64,000 nucleotides of DNA from Heterocephalus glaber (GCF_000247695.1 NW_004624805.1:6028735-6092734), one strand, 5' to 3'; shown: positions 1 through 12,345, counted from the first letter of the stretch. A program made the numbers and translations. The notes: generated from the letters alone by a model not told the origin.

Positions 1-300
1 AATTCACTAAATGTATTGAGAGTCTACTAATACCAGAATCTCTGCTCTCAAACAATTTAGCAATCGATGGGGGGTCGAGAGGGAAGGAGACAAGACAACT
101 AAATGCAATGGGAGTGAAGGCCCTCAGATGGAAGCACTTAGCTTCATCTCAAGAGGTCAGGCAACGATGGTTTCCCATAACAATAGGAGCCTAAGCCAGG
201 GCCTGGTGGACGCAATCAGAGCTGTCCAGGTGGTGAAGGGAAGAGGATAATCGAATTCAAGGCAATGAGAAGAGCATACACACAAACAAGAAAGAGACGT
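1..300. other. Unannotated sequence
   Basis: I see no exon with splice sites, no recognisable repeat and no low-complexity tract here. It reads as ordinary mammalian intergenic or intronic DNA. Confidence 0.5.
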
Positions 301-625
301 GCATTAGCTTTTTATTGCTATGATAAAATACCTGGGAACTCAGATTAATATTGGCTCATGGTTTTAGTGGTTTTGGTCCATGATTGGTTGGTTTTGTTGC
401 TCGTGGGCCTGTGACAAGGCAGGGAGTTCATGGTGGAGCAAAGCTATTCACTTCGTGGTGGTCAGGAAGCAAAGGAAGAGGAAGGGCCTTGGGTCCCAAT
501 GACCTAACTTCCTCCCGCTAGGCCCCACCTCTGAAAGGTTCCACCATCTCCCAGTAGCACCCCAGCCTAGAAACCAAGCTTTCATATGGGCCTTTGGGGA
601 ACATTCATGATCCAAACCCAAATAG
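301..625 (-). mobile_element. MaLR-type LTR, antisense
   Basis: The stretch has the order of motifs of a mammalian-apparent LTR retrotransposon LTR read backwards: a 'tattgctatgataaaatacctg' type end near 315-335, a 'ggctcatggtttta' block near 353, 'gtggtcaggaagcaaagg' near 458, 'taggccccacctctgaaagg' near 519, and 'catgatccaaaccca' near 607. The same block order recurs at 3440-3840. It is a solo LTR fragment with no internal region or coding capacity visible. Family assignment is from memory of the consensus, so the subfamily is not given. Confidence 0.65.
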
Positions 626-849
626 GGTGGTAGGTGGGGTTGAAGAGCTCAGCAGGAATCAGACCTGAAGCACATCATATCCATTTTTGTGCTATGTGAC
701 CATATGTTCTGGTTTGTCTTGAGATAGTCTCTATTTACACCCATGGTCCCAGGGTAACTATGACTGCTTCCCTCCTTCATGGTCAGTTGTAATAGTTCTG
801 GACAACAAATGGCATGGCACTTCATTTAATCTGTGCCAAAATATTGAAC

Positions 850-1130
850 TTAATTCTGAAAGTCCAAGGAGCTGGTGAATGACTTTGAGAAGGGAAAACA
901 TGATCACATTTACATTTTAGGAAGATTGCTTTGGGCCACAGCAGAGAGTGTTTTGAAGAAAATAATACTAGAGGCAAGAGAGTTTAAGAGACTGATATTA
1001 ATCCGAGGCAGAGATGATGGTAGTCACAAAAGATGGTGATGGTGATGGATGGAGTCAAGTTTTTTTAGAAATATGGAGAGGAAGGAATCACAAGGATTTG
1101 GTGATTTTATTTACTCTGTATTCATGTGCC
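850..1130 (-). mobile_element. LINE-2 fragment, antisense
   Basis: The text around 893-1080 (an 'acatgatcacatttacattttaggaagattgctttgg' type run, then 'gagatgatggtagtcac') follows the antisense of the 3' half of L2, where 'gatcactctggctgctgtg' and 'gagatgatggtggc' occur in the same order. It is old and diverged, with no open reading frame. Confidence 0.5.
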
Positions 1131-2300
1131 ATTTCTGTACTGCCTCCTGAGACTTAAATTTGGATTCTGCTGGTAGCCTGGTGCTTTGGGTCTGGGGACA
1201 CAGACCTTGCAAAAGCTGGAAGTAGAAGAAAATGAGAGCAGGCCCCAGCTTGGTGTCCACTTCTTCACAATGCACAACTCTCTTGTGGTGACCTGGGTCC
1301 TAGCAAATGATCTAGGTTGAAGGTGAGGTCAGGACTGGGGTAAGCAGTACTGGTTTGGGGTAGAACAAACAGCTTGCTGGTGACAGGGTTCTCTGCCAAG
1401 GCCCTGCATGTTGACCAGGAGGCGGATTCACATCCTGGAGGGTTGAGGAATGTTACAGGCTTGTGAATTACATTTTAAAAAATATTTTATCAACACCTCT
1501 AAAGCAGACCAAACTCTCGTCAATGCCACATGTGTTTTCCATGTGTGTTGAGGCTGAGGAAAGTAACTAAACAACTCTGTATTGAACTTGTCAGAATATA
1601 ATCAAAAATTCCGCTAATTACTTCAGCATGAAGCCTACTGAGCACTCTCCCTTAATCATCAGAAGCAGGTCTTATTAGTGAGCGCCACGGCTCCATAACA
1701 ACACTTGATTGTGTTTCTTGGACAACTGCAAAAGCTTATCTTTCACTATAAGGTTTTCTCATTTTTGGATCCTTTGTCCTCATAACAGACTTCATTACTA
1801 ACTACATCAAGAGTACAGTGCTGAGAAAAGCACCACGCAAGGAAATTCCTGCAATGGGAATGGACATTCATGCTGGAATGGGGGTTTTGCCAGAAAGTTA
1901 AACTCTAGCAAATGAATTGATTTTTCTGGGCTGCCAGACTCATTGCTTAAAAGCACAGCAAGCATAAAAATCTGCCAGTGTGTACATGCTACCTAGCATG
2001 TTTGGTCTATCTCTGAAGGGCAAGAAATAATGACAGGAGAAAGTTAAAGGAGTGTTGATCCCCGAGAAAGACTTAAGAGGTTTGTAACATTTACAAAGAA
2101 AAAAGTTATTTTTCTTTGGTTTTTCTCATGTCTCATTTCAGCTCCCTTTAAGCAACTGATAGTCTGGGGCTGGGGTGGGGGAGTGAAAGCACTGAAAAAG
2201 AAACAGTGTGTTTTCAAATAGAGAGGATGCATAACAATTTGTGCAGATATGAGAGAGCCATTGTACAGAGTCTGTAAATGTTTACACTTGGTTGTTTGTT
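1131..2300. other. Unannotated sequence
   Basis: No coding exon, RNA gene or clear repeat was recognised in this 1.2 kb. Small polypurine and A/T-rich patches occur but nothing beyond background. Confidence 0.4.
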
Positions 2301-2310
2301 TTTTAGGGGG

Positions 2311-2391
2311 TTTTTTTGGTACCAGGGATCGAATTCGGGACCTTGCACTTGTGAGGCAGGTGGTGGAACCACTGAACTACATCCCAGGCCC
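2311..2391 (-). mobile_element. ID-type tRNA-derived SINE, antisense
   Basis: Antisense copy: a T-run (the reversed A-tail) is followed by the reversed B box ('gggatcgaattcggg' at about 2324) and the reversed A-box region ('ccactgaactacatccc' at 2369-2385). Flanks 'tacacttgg' (about 2284) and 'tacatttgg' (about 2392) look like a decayed target-site duplication. Confidence 0.85.
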
Positions 2392-3439
2392 TACATTTGG
2401 CTTTTAAATAAAATATGGTGAGCCCAATTTACTCTTCAGAAATCCAAATTTATAAAACAGATTTTTTAAATTGTTGTTAGTGGAAAGAGGAGGTGGAAAT
2501 GGGTTGGGATAGGAATTTATTCATATTGCAAAGAAATAATCCTTTACTTTGTAAAATGAATTCACTGAAAACTTCCCTTAAATAACAGCTCTGCTGGTGC
2601 ATTTAATTTACCAAAAGAAATCAATTTTAAACAGAGTTTTAGAAATAAATTCTGTGTAATATGGTGGAAATGTTGGCTTTTAAAAATAAAAACAGACTAG
2701 GGTGAATAGTGAAATAAATTTGCATTCCTTGAATAAATGCTTACTAGGCAAAACTAAGATCATGGTTTCAGACTGATGGCAGGGTCTATAGGGAGAAAGA
2801 AGATGAGACAAATTAGGAAGGATGGTAGGGGGAAGCATGGACTTATATTAAAAAATTGGACACAAAATAATTCAAGTAAATAGTCCAGTAAAATAATTCA
2901 GTGAAAGTTCATGAATAGATTTCTTGTCCTAGAAACTAGAAATGCAGGTAATTTCCTCTGCATTTAAGCATGGAAGTGATTTCCTCTCTCTTTCCAAATT
3001 TCTATTGAAATAATCAAGTAAATATGCAACAGAGAAGTATTTACCTTGTTTCTCTGAAACAAGCACTCTAGGCAGAAAAGAGCAGAAAGCAGAGGGAAGG
3101 CTGACCCTGATAACTTCCTGGTGTTTTTCCCAGGAAGATTGTAAGTGATGCTTGGAAGGTAATGCACATAAAATTTAAAACTGTGAATGCAGGTAATTTG
3201 GAACTAGAAGCTTAGATTATGCCAATAACAATTGCAAGTTGGGGGCTGTGAAGTAAAAGACTGTTAGATGTATTGTTTTCAGGATGGGAGGGGAGATGGT
3301 GAAGGAATATGATTTCTTGCTTGATGGTGATCATGAGTTTAGGCTCAAGTATTACTGAAGGTATGATCTCCTGTAGGAGAAACAGGGACAGAAAAAGAAA
3401 AATCTGTGGCATAAATTATGTTAGTAGCAAAGAAGTTTT
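2392..3439. other. Unannotated A/T-rich sequence
   Basis: No exon or confident repeat. The segment 'gaatgcaggtaattt' occurs twice, near 2939 and 3184. The block is A/T-rich and has only short chance open frames on the minus strand. Confidence 0.4.
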
Positions 3440-3840
3440 TATTGTTTGTTCTTTTTGATATAGAGAGACAACTGTTGAGAAAGACTGAAACAAATACTTT
3501 GGTGCTTGTCTTAATGACTTTCCATGTCGCTGGGACACAATACTCGACACCCACAACTTAAAGGAGCAGACGTTTTTAGCCCATTGTTGGCCAGTTCCAA
3601 TGCAGGAAAGCATGGAAGAAGGGTCTGGGAGAGGAAAGTTCATCACCGCATGGTGGCCAGGAAGCAGAGCATGAAGGGAGGAGCCCAGAAGGAAGACACA
3701 CCCTTCCAGGCCAAGGCCCACCTCTTCCAACCAGATGCCACCTCCTACCACCAAGTCAGCCTTAAGCGCCCATGGCCTAATCCTCTTCCAACGTCCTGCC
3801 TGTGAGGACCTGAGGTCTTTGGGGGACATTCTCCACATAA
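3440..3840 (-). mobile_element. MaLR-type LTR, antisense
   Basis: Motif order matches the element at 301-625: 'catggtggccaggaagcagagc' near 3649, 'cctcttccaaccagatgccacc' near 3721, then a terminal block near 3810-3840. It is a solo LTR with no internal viral genes. Open frames on both strands across it (up to 140 codons) arise from the repeat and are not taken as genes. Confidence 0.55.
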
Positions 3841-4800
3841 ACCATGGCAGTGCTTAGAAGCACAAGATCCAGAAAACACATGGAGCTCTCCTGGCATGGT
3901 GTGCTAGTCAGTTAGAGTAGGTAGAGTTGAATAGAGAGGGAGAGATAAAATGTGATTTATGCAAAAGTAAAGGTCCAATAGCAGAACGAAATTACATTAA
4001 CATGGTGAGAAAAAGGTGACTTGTGAAAACTCTAAGGTCACAATGATTAAAGAACACCAAAGAAGAGATTCACCTCATTTGGGCTACATTTCTCTTGTAT
4101 AATTGGTAGTATAATTGACAAGTATTTCATGATCTCAGGTCTTCAGTAAAGGCTTTGGAGAAGGTTTGGAGATAATGAAAAATGCAATATGAGGTTTTTA
4201 GTGAGGAAAGGGTTGGGGAGGAAAAGGCAAAAGGAAGAGAGAACACATCTGCACTGAATGAAGCTGTGATATCACATTAGAAACATAGAGAGTGGAAGAC
4301 ACAGATCCTCAGAAGCAAATTCTCCACAAAAACTTAAATCCCTGTAAACTTGACAAGATTTTGGAGATTTCTCATTGAACATGGTGCACAGGGTCAGTGG
4401 TTTTGTTCTGCTTTGGGATATCAAGGAGCCTTCTGACATGTAGGGTACGGAATATTTATATTATATATTGTTAGAGTTGAAAAGATAAAGCTATCTAAAA
4501 GTAAAATGAAAAAATATTTAAAAGTTTGATCAAATAAAGCAACTATCACATTAAATGTGTGTAGATAAACTTAGTATTAATGACACAAAGACACTTTATG
4601 TTAGGATGTAGCAGGTCCCAGCTGCAAAATGTTCTCACTGCACTAAAAATACCCTGAATTCAAAAATTATATTTTTAAAGGCAGGTAAATTTGTGACTAC
4701 ATGAGTTGGGATTCTGTTTTCTTGGCTGGATTCATTTGCCAATTTGTCATAAAGAAGCCAATTATATGCTGTTTACAAGAGTCACATTTAAAATACTGTT
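3841..4800. other. Unannotated sequence
   Basis: A/T-rich. I see no exon, RNA gene or confident repeat. Parts near 4440-4780 could be the edge of the L1 piece that follows, but I could not align them by eye. Confidence 0.35.
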
Positions 4801-4804
4801 TATG

Positions 4805-5440
4805 AGAGACTTTATATATAAGGACACAGGAAGATGGAAAAATAAAAGGAAGAAAAAAGATGTGATATTCACATCTTAACCAAGAGATAGCTGTGTAGCT
4901 ATAATAATATCAAACAATAGGATTTAAGACAAAATTGGTAATTTAGTGCAAGAAATATTAATGATGAAGGAGCCAATTCATCAAGACATAATCATTTTAA
5001 ATTTATATATACCTGACAACATAGTTAAAATATATAACATCAAAGGTTGACAGACCTAGAAGTAGGAATTGATAATCTACAATAATAGCTGGAGACTATA
5101 ATATGTCAGTCTAAATATTTGATAATAGTCAATGCTAATCAACAAAAAAATTAACAAAAACATGGAATATCTGAACCTAATTTACACATACAGAACCTCA
5201 CATCCAACCACTGCAGAACACACACTCTTTTCAAGTTTTCAGGAAAAACATTTGCCAAAATATACTGTATGTTGGATCAGAGTCAGTCTCAAAAAATTGC
5301 GAAGGAATAAGAATATATAGAAAATGTATGAAGATACATTTCTCTTTCAGCATAGTCAAATTAAACCTGAAATCAATAACAGGAAGAGAAATAGAAAAAT
5401 CCTCAGAATTAAGCAAAAATAATCCACAGTAGTAGAATTA
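4805..5440 (+). mobile_element. LINE-1 ORF2 fragment
   Basis: The order of phrases follows L1 ORF2 in the endonuclease/linker part: 'tatatatacctgacaac' near 5003, 'ggaattgataatctacaataatagctggagac' near 5066-5097, 'acatacagaacctcacatccaaccactgcagaacacacactcttttcaag' near 5185-5235, and 'ttggatcagagtcagtctca' near 5272. It is sense to the + strand and broken by several stops, so it is a dead copy. Confidence 0.7.
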
Positions 5441-5562
5441 GAATGATGTCTCTAGGGGAGGATGACAAGGAGGGCATGGTAGACATAAAGAGGCTCTGTG
5501 GAGATTTTCCCAGAGAGACATTGTCAGCAAAAAGCCTTCAGCTACTAGTTGCTTCCAGGATT

Positions 5563-5564
5563 CA

Positions 5565-5598
<34 letters not shown>
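5563..5598 (+). repeat. (CAG)n microsatellite
   Basis: CAG-CAA-(CAG)10, giving 12 glutamine codons in one frame. It lies in an open frame (5443-5673, 76 codons) that starts with ATG and would place the glutamine run near residues 41-52. There is no splice or promoter evidence and no recognisable domain, so I annotate the repeat and not a gene. The antisense frame would encode poly-cysteine. Confidence 0.95.
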
Positions 5599-5599
<1 letters not shown>

Positions 5600-5679
5600 G
5601 CTGCCTCACCAGGGCCACATCTCCCCAGAAGAAATCTGCATCCCAGAGCCAATGTGTGCAAGGTACAAGGTAGAGGGCT

Positions 5680-7108
5680 GGCCCTGTGAGCTGATGCAGG
5701 CCCAGCTGGACCTTACTCTTCAGAGATTCCTGGGGTGTGGCTGAGGCCATGAGCCTGGACCACACTTTCATATCTTCCTTCTACCAGTCCTGCATCCTTC
5801 CCTCTGTTCCATGGGCATCCATCCTGAGGACAGTCCATAGTAAATGTTCTGGACACTAACCTCTGTCTCAGAGTCTGTCTCCAACAAGCAGACTGGCGCA
5901 TAGCCTGCTCAGGTCCCGGGGATGTTCTATAATCCCACTTGGGAGCTGGATACATAGATAGATGGGTATGTAAAAATTCATTCCATTGCACAATTAAGAT
6001 TTATGGCCTTTATGTAAATAATAGCTCACAAAGAAGAGGAGGAGGAGGGGAAGAAAGGAGGAGAAATGACAAAGCCTTAAGTTGGATTTTCAAATGCAAT
6101 TACGTGCTGTTTTAAGATAGGGCTCAAAATAAATGACAAAAAACATTTAAAAAAGAAATAATGGAAACACGGTGTATTAAGCATGAGTTAATCGTTCTCT
6201 TTTCAGAAACTCCACAAAAATGATAGCAAAAGATCTAAATCTTCAAAGACAAAAGGAAAGGAATAGCAAATTGTAATAAACAAGTGATAGTGCCAACATT
6301 TTGAAGGCCAGAAAACAGTTGCTGACTTAAAGTGGAAAAAAAGTTGCAAACAGCCTCTGGGCAGAGGAATCAGTTGGGAGAAAACCAGTGTGCCCCAGTT
6401 GTCCCAGAAAGTTCAGGGATCCTACGCGCCAGGTTGTAGAAACAAGACTGTAGGGTCCCCGTAAAGTCAGGGCAATTGGCTAAAAGTCCTTATACAGAGC
6501 AGTTACACTCATGGATCTCTTCCCTTGCCCTCCACTGCACATCGCTTCTTTCCATTTCCAGCCACCTGGCCCTAGGCAAACCAGGCAGAGCAGAAAGGTA
6601 GGGACGAGGTAATGTCTATGAAAGCAGAGAGGTCGATGGAAGACGATGTTTACAGTGGTAAGATGGCTGCCCTCTCCCCTCACTTGGTTCTCAGAATATC
6701 AGGAAGCGTGAACTCCTTAGTATGTATTGGTTTCTTTCAGGGAAACTTACTAGCAACTGGCTTTCAGCTGGACCTGAGCCTACCTCACCTGTGGAGTTTA
6801 TGAACAATAACGCACTTGTTCTGCATTCACCTGCTCTAGGTTTCCTACTGCATTTGAGAGAGGAGCCAAGATAACTTAAATTGAATGTGAAACAGTTTGC
6901 TCAATGCCACCAGCATTTGGATTATGCCTATACAGCAACATTTAAAAAGTGGGATATTTTCAAAACGAATAAAATTATCATGATGTTAAGTATAACTTAA
7001 CGTGATAACATTAACAGTTTTTAACAAAACAAGTCAAATTATCACACATCTCACCCAAAACAAAGACTATAAAAAATTATTATTAGTATTAAAAGTGGAC
7101 TTGTCATA
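5680..7108. other. Unannotated sequence
   Basis: No exon, RNA gene or confident repeat was seen. A GA-rich patch lies near 6033-6064. The sequence near 6612-6663 has an ATG frame ending in a splice-donor-like GTAAGA, but no convincing acceptor or homology. Confidence 0.35.
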
Positions 7109-7130
7109 GAAGATATGAAAATTAAGAATT

Positions 7131-7219
7131 CTTTTTTTTTTCTTGGTACCGGGGATTGAACTCGGGACCTTGCACTTGCCAGGCAGGCAGCGAAACCACT
7201 GAGCTAAATCCCCGGCCCT
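7131..7219 (-). mobile_element. ID-type SINE with target-site duplication, antisense
   Basis: Reversed tail, reversed B box ('ggggattgaactcggg' near 7152) and reversed A box ('ccactgagctaaatcccc' near 7196). The flanks 7109-7125 and 7220-7236 are a 17-bp direct repeat with one mismatch (GAAGAYATGAAAATTAA). That marks the insertion site and implies L1-driven retrotransposition. An open frame across it is an artefact. Confidence 0.92.
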
Positions 7220-7236
7220 GAAGACATGAAAATTAA

Positions 7237-9060
7237 TCAAATATTTGCAGAAAAGTAAAAGTTTGTGTCTCTGCTGCCAGAACACAGGGATCAACAGAAC
7301 AGAATAGAATTCCACAGGGGACCTTAGTATGTGACAAAAGTGGCTTTTCACAACAGTAGGGAGACTGGCTGGTCCAGTGAGCTGTGTTGATGATCATTAA
7401 GAATGGGAAAGTGAACTGATTTTTGTTTCTTTTTCAATGAAGAGTTAGTGAGAGCTGGGCATCCCAGTTTTGCTATCAGTAAAATGAAAGATTTGTCCGC
7501 TAAGTTCTCTCCCTCTTCAGCTGGGATGGCTGCCGCTGTTAGCTGTCTTTTTCAAAGCTCAACTGAGCAGTGGCATTTGGTAAATCAAAATAGCAAGACA
7601 AAAATAAAAACAAACTTGCCTGGCTTTCTCTCCTGAAAGAGAACGAAAGATCACTGAGATGAGTCCATTCTAAGCCAAGGGGGCCTAAGGGACACTTGGA
7701 GCTTTTGACATGCACTGTTTGTTTTCAATGGGAAATTACTCAAAATGTAATAAGGAAATATTTTGCTGAGTAAATAGATTCGTTTACATCTTGCGGCATG
7801 GACTGCTAAAAAGAATCCTGGCTTTTTAGCTCACTTGGCTGAGATCCCTAAGCAAAGAGAGGGATTTCTCTTTTCACCAGTATTTCTGTCTTTCCAAAGG
7901 GTCCTTCTTCCTCTTTCTTTTGAAATTAGATATTTTCAGACTCTTCACATCCAAAGAGGGAAAAGAGATTTTGTTCTCCTCTGATGGGGAAGAAAATCAT
8001 TAGTGTTCTGTGGTCTCGGCCTTTCCTGATTTTCCCCACCCCACGCCTTTACAAGGAGAATTCAAGCTTCGTCAGCTCAGGGCCTGGGGTTTTATGTGCA
8101 CAGCTGGCTGTGGCAAGAGAGACTGCACAAGTAAAGGTGTGGGGTTTACATTGGAAAAGACAAGATCACCCATGAGAAACAAAAGTGGAGAGGAAGGGAG
8201 GAGGACAGAAGGGGAAGAGAGCAGCCGGACCTGTGCCTGCGAGAAGGGGTGGGTTGGTCACTGGGAGGGAGGGAGAAAGGGCTTCCTGGGCTTGGCAGTG
8301 ATTTCTGTGGTGAATACTGAGTGGAGGAGACCAGAGAGAAGACTCGGGATGCTCCTCGGTGCGCTAAAAGTGTAGTTCTCTCCACATTTCTTGGCAATTT
8401 CCCCCGTCTAAGTAACTTTGGAACTGAATACATTTATATTTTTTCAGCGGAGTGTGGTTCTTTGAATCCAAACGTATGTGCTGAAGCCAGGCCAAATGTG
8501 ATCCATTTATATTTGGGTTTTGCCACAAGAGCCAAAGGATGTGTCACTCTTGGCTCTTTTCTCTCACTTTTCTCTTGGCCCGGAGTCACTTTTTGCTTGA
8601 CATAAGGGATCTCCTCCTACCTTTGCTCCTAGACCTTCTGCCTGTGACATGCTGCCCTGCACCAATTCTTTGATCCTAACAGAGTTAAAAATGCATTTGA
8701 AAAAAAAATTAATTTAAAATACTACCCGTGTCACCTCATCTTTGTCCTCATTTGTAAAATCTGTGAAGAAAATCTGAGTTTGGAAATTATTATTCTTTTC
8801 AAAATGACTGCAGAATTCCTCCCTGACCAACTGGGTATCTATAGACATAATTATATTCCTTTGAATTCAGAACCCAAATCTACAGTAGAAATATTCAATG
8901 ATAAGTCCTTGGTTCATCTTATATCCTTCCCCATCTCCATGTACTCTTCCATCGGTACAGATATAGCAAAACAGACCCCCCATAAATCCTACTGGCATGG
9001 TGTTAAAAATCCAGCGGAGATACACATGCACGTGGTGCACACACACATCTGAAAGACAGG
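7237..9060. other. Unannotated sequence
   Basis: No exon with supporting splice sites and no clear repeat. Somewhat GC-richer around 8000-8400, where overlapping open frames of 94-121 codons occur on both strands; none resembles a family I know. Treat as unresolved non-coding DNA. Confidence 0.35.
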
Positions 9061-9069
9061 GCGAATGCT

Positions 9070-10200
9070 AAAAATGGAAAATGAAGCAAGGATTAGAACA
9101 GGAAATATCAGGGTGGATGCAGATAGTAGAAATATTAGGGAGGCCAGGGGAAGGTGGTCTCACTGAGAGAGCGGTGTTGGAGTAGGGACTTGAAGGAAGT
9201 GAGGGGGACAACTTATAGAAGGAGCAGCTAGGGGACAACTGAAGGCAGGAGGAAGCCACAACTTCAGGACAACTGAAGCCACTCCCAGAGTGGCTGCGGA
9301 ACACTGAAGGGGGGAAGGGAGCAGATCTTGGAGGGTCCTGAAGGTCATAATGAGGACTTGCACTTCTTTATATGAGAGGGGAAGTTAATGGAGGGACTTG
9401 AGTAGAGAAAGGGCACAGTGGAACTTACATTTTACATATCCCCCTGGCTTCCTTCTGTTTCGAGACTAGACTGAAGATCAGGGAAGAGGCACAGTGACCA
9501 GTTATGCAGCTCTGTACAACTCTTAATGAGGAAGATGGAGGCTTGCACCAGGGTAACAGCAGTGGGAAAAACTAGATTCTGGCTTATTTTTTAAGGAAAT
9601 GTTGATGTGATTTGCTGACCATTTGGATATGAGAAAATTAGAGGAGTGGAAGATGATTCTAGCTTTTGGATTCCACAGAGTTACTGCTAACTGTGAAAGG
9701 GAAGACGGAGCAGGCTTGGGTGCAAATATCAAGGCTCAGTTTCAGATATATATATAGAGAGAGTTTAATAAGACATCCAAATAGACAGATCGGATGGACA
9801 CTTGCATAAAGGAGTTAAGAGTTCCAGTTTGGACCATAGAGAGAGATCAGCGAGTTACCATTATATGGATGCTATTAAAAACCACAAGAAAGTTTATGAT
9901 CACCAATGGAGTGTTTGTAGATACACAGATGAAGAGATCTAAAGACTGGGAACACCAGTGTTTGGAAGAAGGAGAGATGAAGATGTTTTAGAAAACAAGA
10001 TTGAAAGATGTGGACAGAGAGGAGTTGTCCTGGAAGCACAATGAAGAAAGTACTTTAGAAACAGTGAATCAGTTAAATTAAGGGAGAACTAAGATTTGAC
10101 CATTGGATATAGCCAAGTGGAATTCATCAATCACCTGGACAAAAGCGATTTTAGGGAATGGTATGGGTGAAAACCTTATTGAAGTGCTGCTTATACACAG
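9070..10200 (-). mobile_element. Long LINE-2 fragment, antisense
   Basis: Over about 1.1 kb the phrases follow the antisense of L2 in order: 'ggacttgaaggaagtgaggg' near 9187, 'cttggagggtcctgaaggtcataatgaggactt' near 9328, 'gcttgcaccagggtaacagcagtggg' near 9541, 'taagacatccaaatagacag' near 9769, 'gaccattggatatagccaagtgg' near 10098 and 'gggtgaaaaccttattgaagtg' near 10165. L2 is an ancient mammalian LINE. This copy is full of stops in the sense direction. Confidence 0.65.
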
Positions 10201-10690
10201 ACAGGAAAATTAACCTAGAGAGGGAAAAAAATGCTGGAGCAGTATCTTTTAATATGTGATAGAAAATAGTATCTAACCCATAAGTAAAAGGGATGTCCTC
10301 AGGTAGGCATATTGTCATAACAGGACAGAAAGTAAAAATATAAAACAATGGCTTGTGGTTGGATGTGGTGGTTGGAACTATTGGAAGATCTTTCTGATTG
10401 CTTCTATTTTCTTAGTGAAATAAGAAAGGTCATAAGCTGAGAGGGAAGATGGAGAAAGAAGCACAAAATGATATTCAAGGACAGATTGGGAAAAATATAG
10501 GATAACCAACGGATTGCATGAAGTGCCCACTGAAACTTAGTAATCATGAATTCCAGCAAGACCAGTGGACATGGTTGTGATTTTATAAACCTGTCTCAAG
10601 ACAGTTGCACCCGTGCAGGCCCAAACAGAATGTTAGATTTAACCAAGGCTGCAATTTTGCTATGCAAGTATTCTGAGGAATTTTGATAAC
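10201..10690. other. Unannotated sequence
   Basis: Between the L2 and L1 pieces I see no separate feature. Confidence 0.35.
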
Positions 10691-10812
10691 ATTTGCTTTA
10701 TATAGTTTGATGGTCTGTTATTAAGTACCTAAATGCTTATAATGTTATATCTTTTCTCTGTGTTGAAATTTTTATTAATATTGCATATAATGCCTTCTTG
10801 GTCTCTTGGGAC

Positions 10813-10895
10813 TTTTTTTTTGTACTGGGGATTGAACTCAGGACCTTGTGTTTGTAAGGCAGGCTTGACACCACTGAGGTAAATCCCTGGCCCTG
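10813..10895 (-). mobile_element. ID-type SINE inside L1, antisense
   Basis: T-run, 'tgtactggggattgaactcaggacc' and 'ccactgaggtaaatccctggccc' are the reversed tail, B-box and A-box regions. It interrupts the surrounding antisense L1. Confidence 0.88.
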
Positions 10896-11055
10896 GAACA
10901 TTTTTGTTATAACATTTTATCTGATGTTAGTACAGGCACCCCATCTCACTCTTGGTTACAATTTTGCATAGAATCTTTTCCTATCCTGTCACTTTCAACC
11001 TATTTGTGTTGTTGGATCAAATGTATTTAGTGGAATGCATATAATAGGATCAGTT

Positions 11056-11133
11056 TTTATTTTTGTTTTGCAGTGCTAGGGATCAAAGTCAGGGCCTAGA
11101 GCATGCTAGGCAAGTACTTTACCACTAAAGTAC
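11056..11133 (-). mobile_element. Second, more typical ID SINE, antisense
   Basis: Reads 'gtgctagggatcaaagtcagggcctagagcatgctaggcaagtactttaccacta'. The 'catgctaggcaagtactttaccac' core is closer to the general rodent ID form than the other copies here, suggesting an older or different subfamily. More diverged than its neighbour at 10813. Confidence 0.75.
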
Positions 11134-12097
11134 ATACTAAAAATCATATTTTAAAATTCATGCTTCCAATATCTATCTTTGGATTGGGGAGATTAATCCA
11201 TTCATAATTGCTGATAAAGAAGACTTACTTCACTTTGTCATTTGTTTCTATATTCCATATGATGTTTAGTCCTTTATTTCCTGCATTAATGTCTTTTTGT
11301 GTTTAGATAAATTTTTGCAGTGAATGTTTTCATTCTTTTCTCATTTTCTTTAGTGCATCTTCTACAGCTTTCTTTTTACTTTATGGTTTCCATGGGGATT
11401 ATATTGAACTAAGGTTATAACACTAATTTAATTTATACCAGCTTATACAAAAACTTGGCTCTAATATACCTCTTTCTTTACTCCTTTACAGTTATTTCTG
11501 TTACTTTTATACATTGTGAGCCTCAAAACATAGGTCAATAATTATTTTTTAAATGCATTTGTCTTTTTAATCATGTTGCTAATCAAAATTACAGTGAAGC
11601 TAGCTTTTGTAATTGTCCAGGTATTTATCTGCACTGGAAAACTTTATTCTTCATATAGCCTCAAGTTGCTTTCTAATGTCCTTTCATTTCAACCTGAAGA
11701 TGTTTTTGTAATATATTTTGCATGGCAGGTCTGGTGGTAATCTACTCTCTCAGCTTTTGTTTATCTGGAAATGTCTCGATTTCTCCCTCATGTATAGAGG
11801 ATAGTTTTTCTAGGTATAAAATTCTCAGTTGACAATATTTTCCTCTTACCACTTGAAAAATACTTTTGTATAATGTTTAGCATTTCCAACCCTTTGAAAC
11901 CTCCCAAGTTTCTAATGAGAAATTCAGTAATAATGTTATTATAGATCCAATATACATGACAAGTCATTTTTTCTTTTAATTTCAAGATTCTTTCTGTATT
12001 GGTCTCTTTTGACAATTTGATTATAATGTATCTGCAGTCTCTTTGAGTTTATCACATCTGGAATTTGATGAGCTTACTGAATTTGCAGATTTAAATC

Positions 12098-12345
12098 CAG
12101 TAGACTATATCTGGTCCCTGATCCTTTCCTCTCTGGCTCTTTCCCTGTCTATCTGCTTTATAGCTGCCATGAAGTAAGCAGCATACCTCTGCCAAGCCCT
12201 TCTGCCAGGGTGTTCATGTCTTCAAGCCTGCCGCCCATAGACTGAATCCTCTGAAGCCACGAGCTAAATAAACCAATTCTTCCTTTAAGTTGTGGGTGTC
12301 AGATATTTGGTTCCAGAAACAGGAAAGCAGACTAATATATGTGAT
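12098..12345 (+). mobile_element. MaLR-type LTR 3' part
   Basis: Ends with an LTR-like block: 'gagctaaataaacc' at 12262-12275 (holding a polyadenylation signal), then 'gtgggtgtcagatatttggttcc'. The element at 16526-16924 shows the same order. Sense to the + strand; only the 3' half is recognisable and there are no internal genes. Confidence 0.6.

Larger units (their letters stand above)
10691..12090 (-). mobile_element. LINE-1 fragment, antisense, carrying two SINEs
   Basis: Antisense L1 text is visible in 'atggcaggtctggtggtaat' near 11724, 'atttctccctcatgtatagaggatagtttttctaggtata' near 11779, 'ttgacaatttgattataatgtatctgcagtctctttgag' near 12010 and 'gagcttactgaatttgcag' near 12070. The body is interrupted by SINEs at 10813-10895 and 11056-11133, so the L1 was there first. 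Confidence 0.65.

Noticed and set aside
5562..5771. Minus-strand poly-cysteine frame
   Set aside because: Antisense shadow of the CAG repeat.
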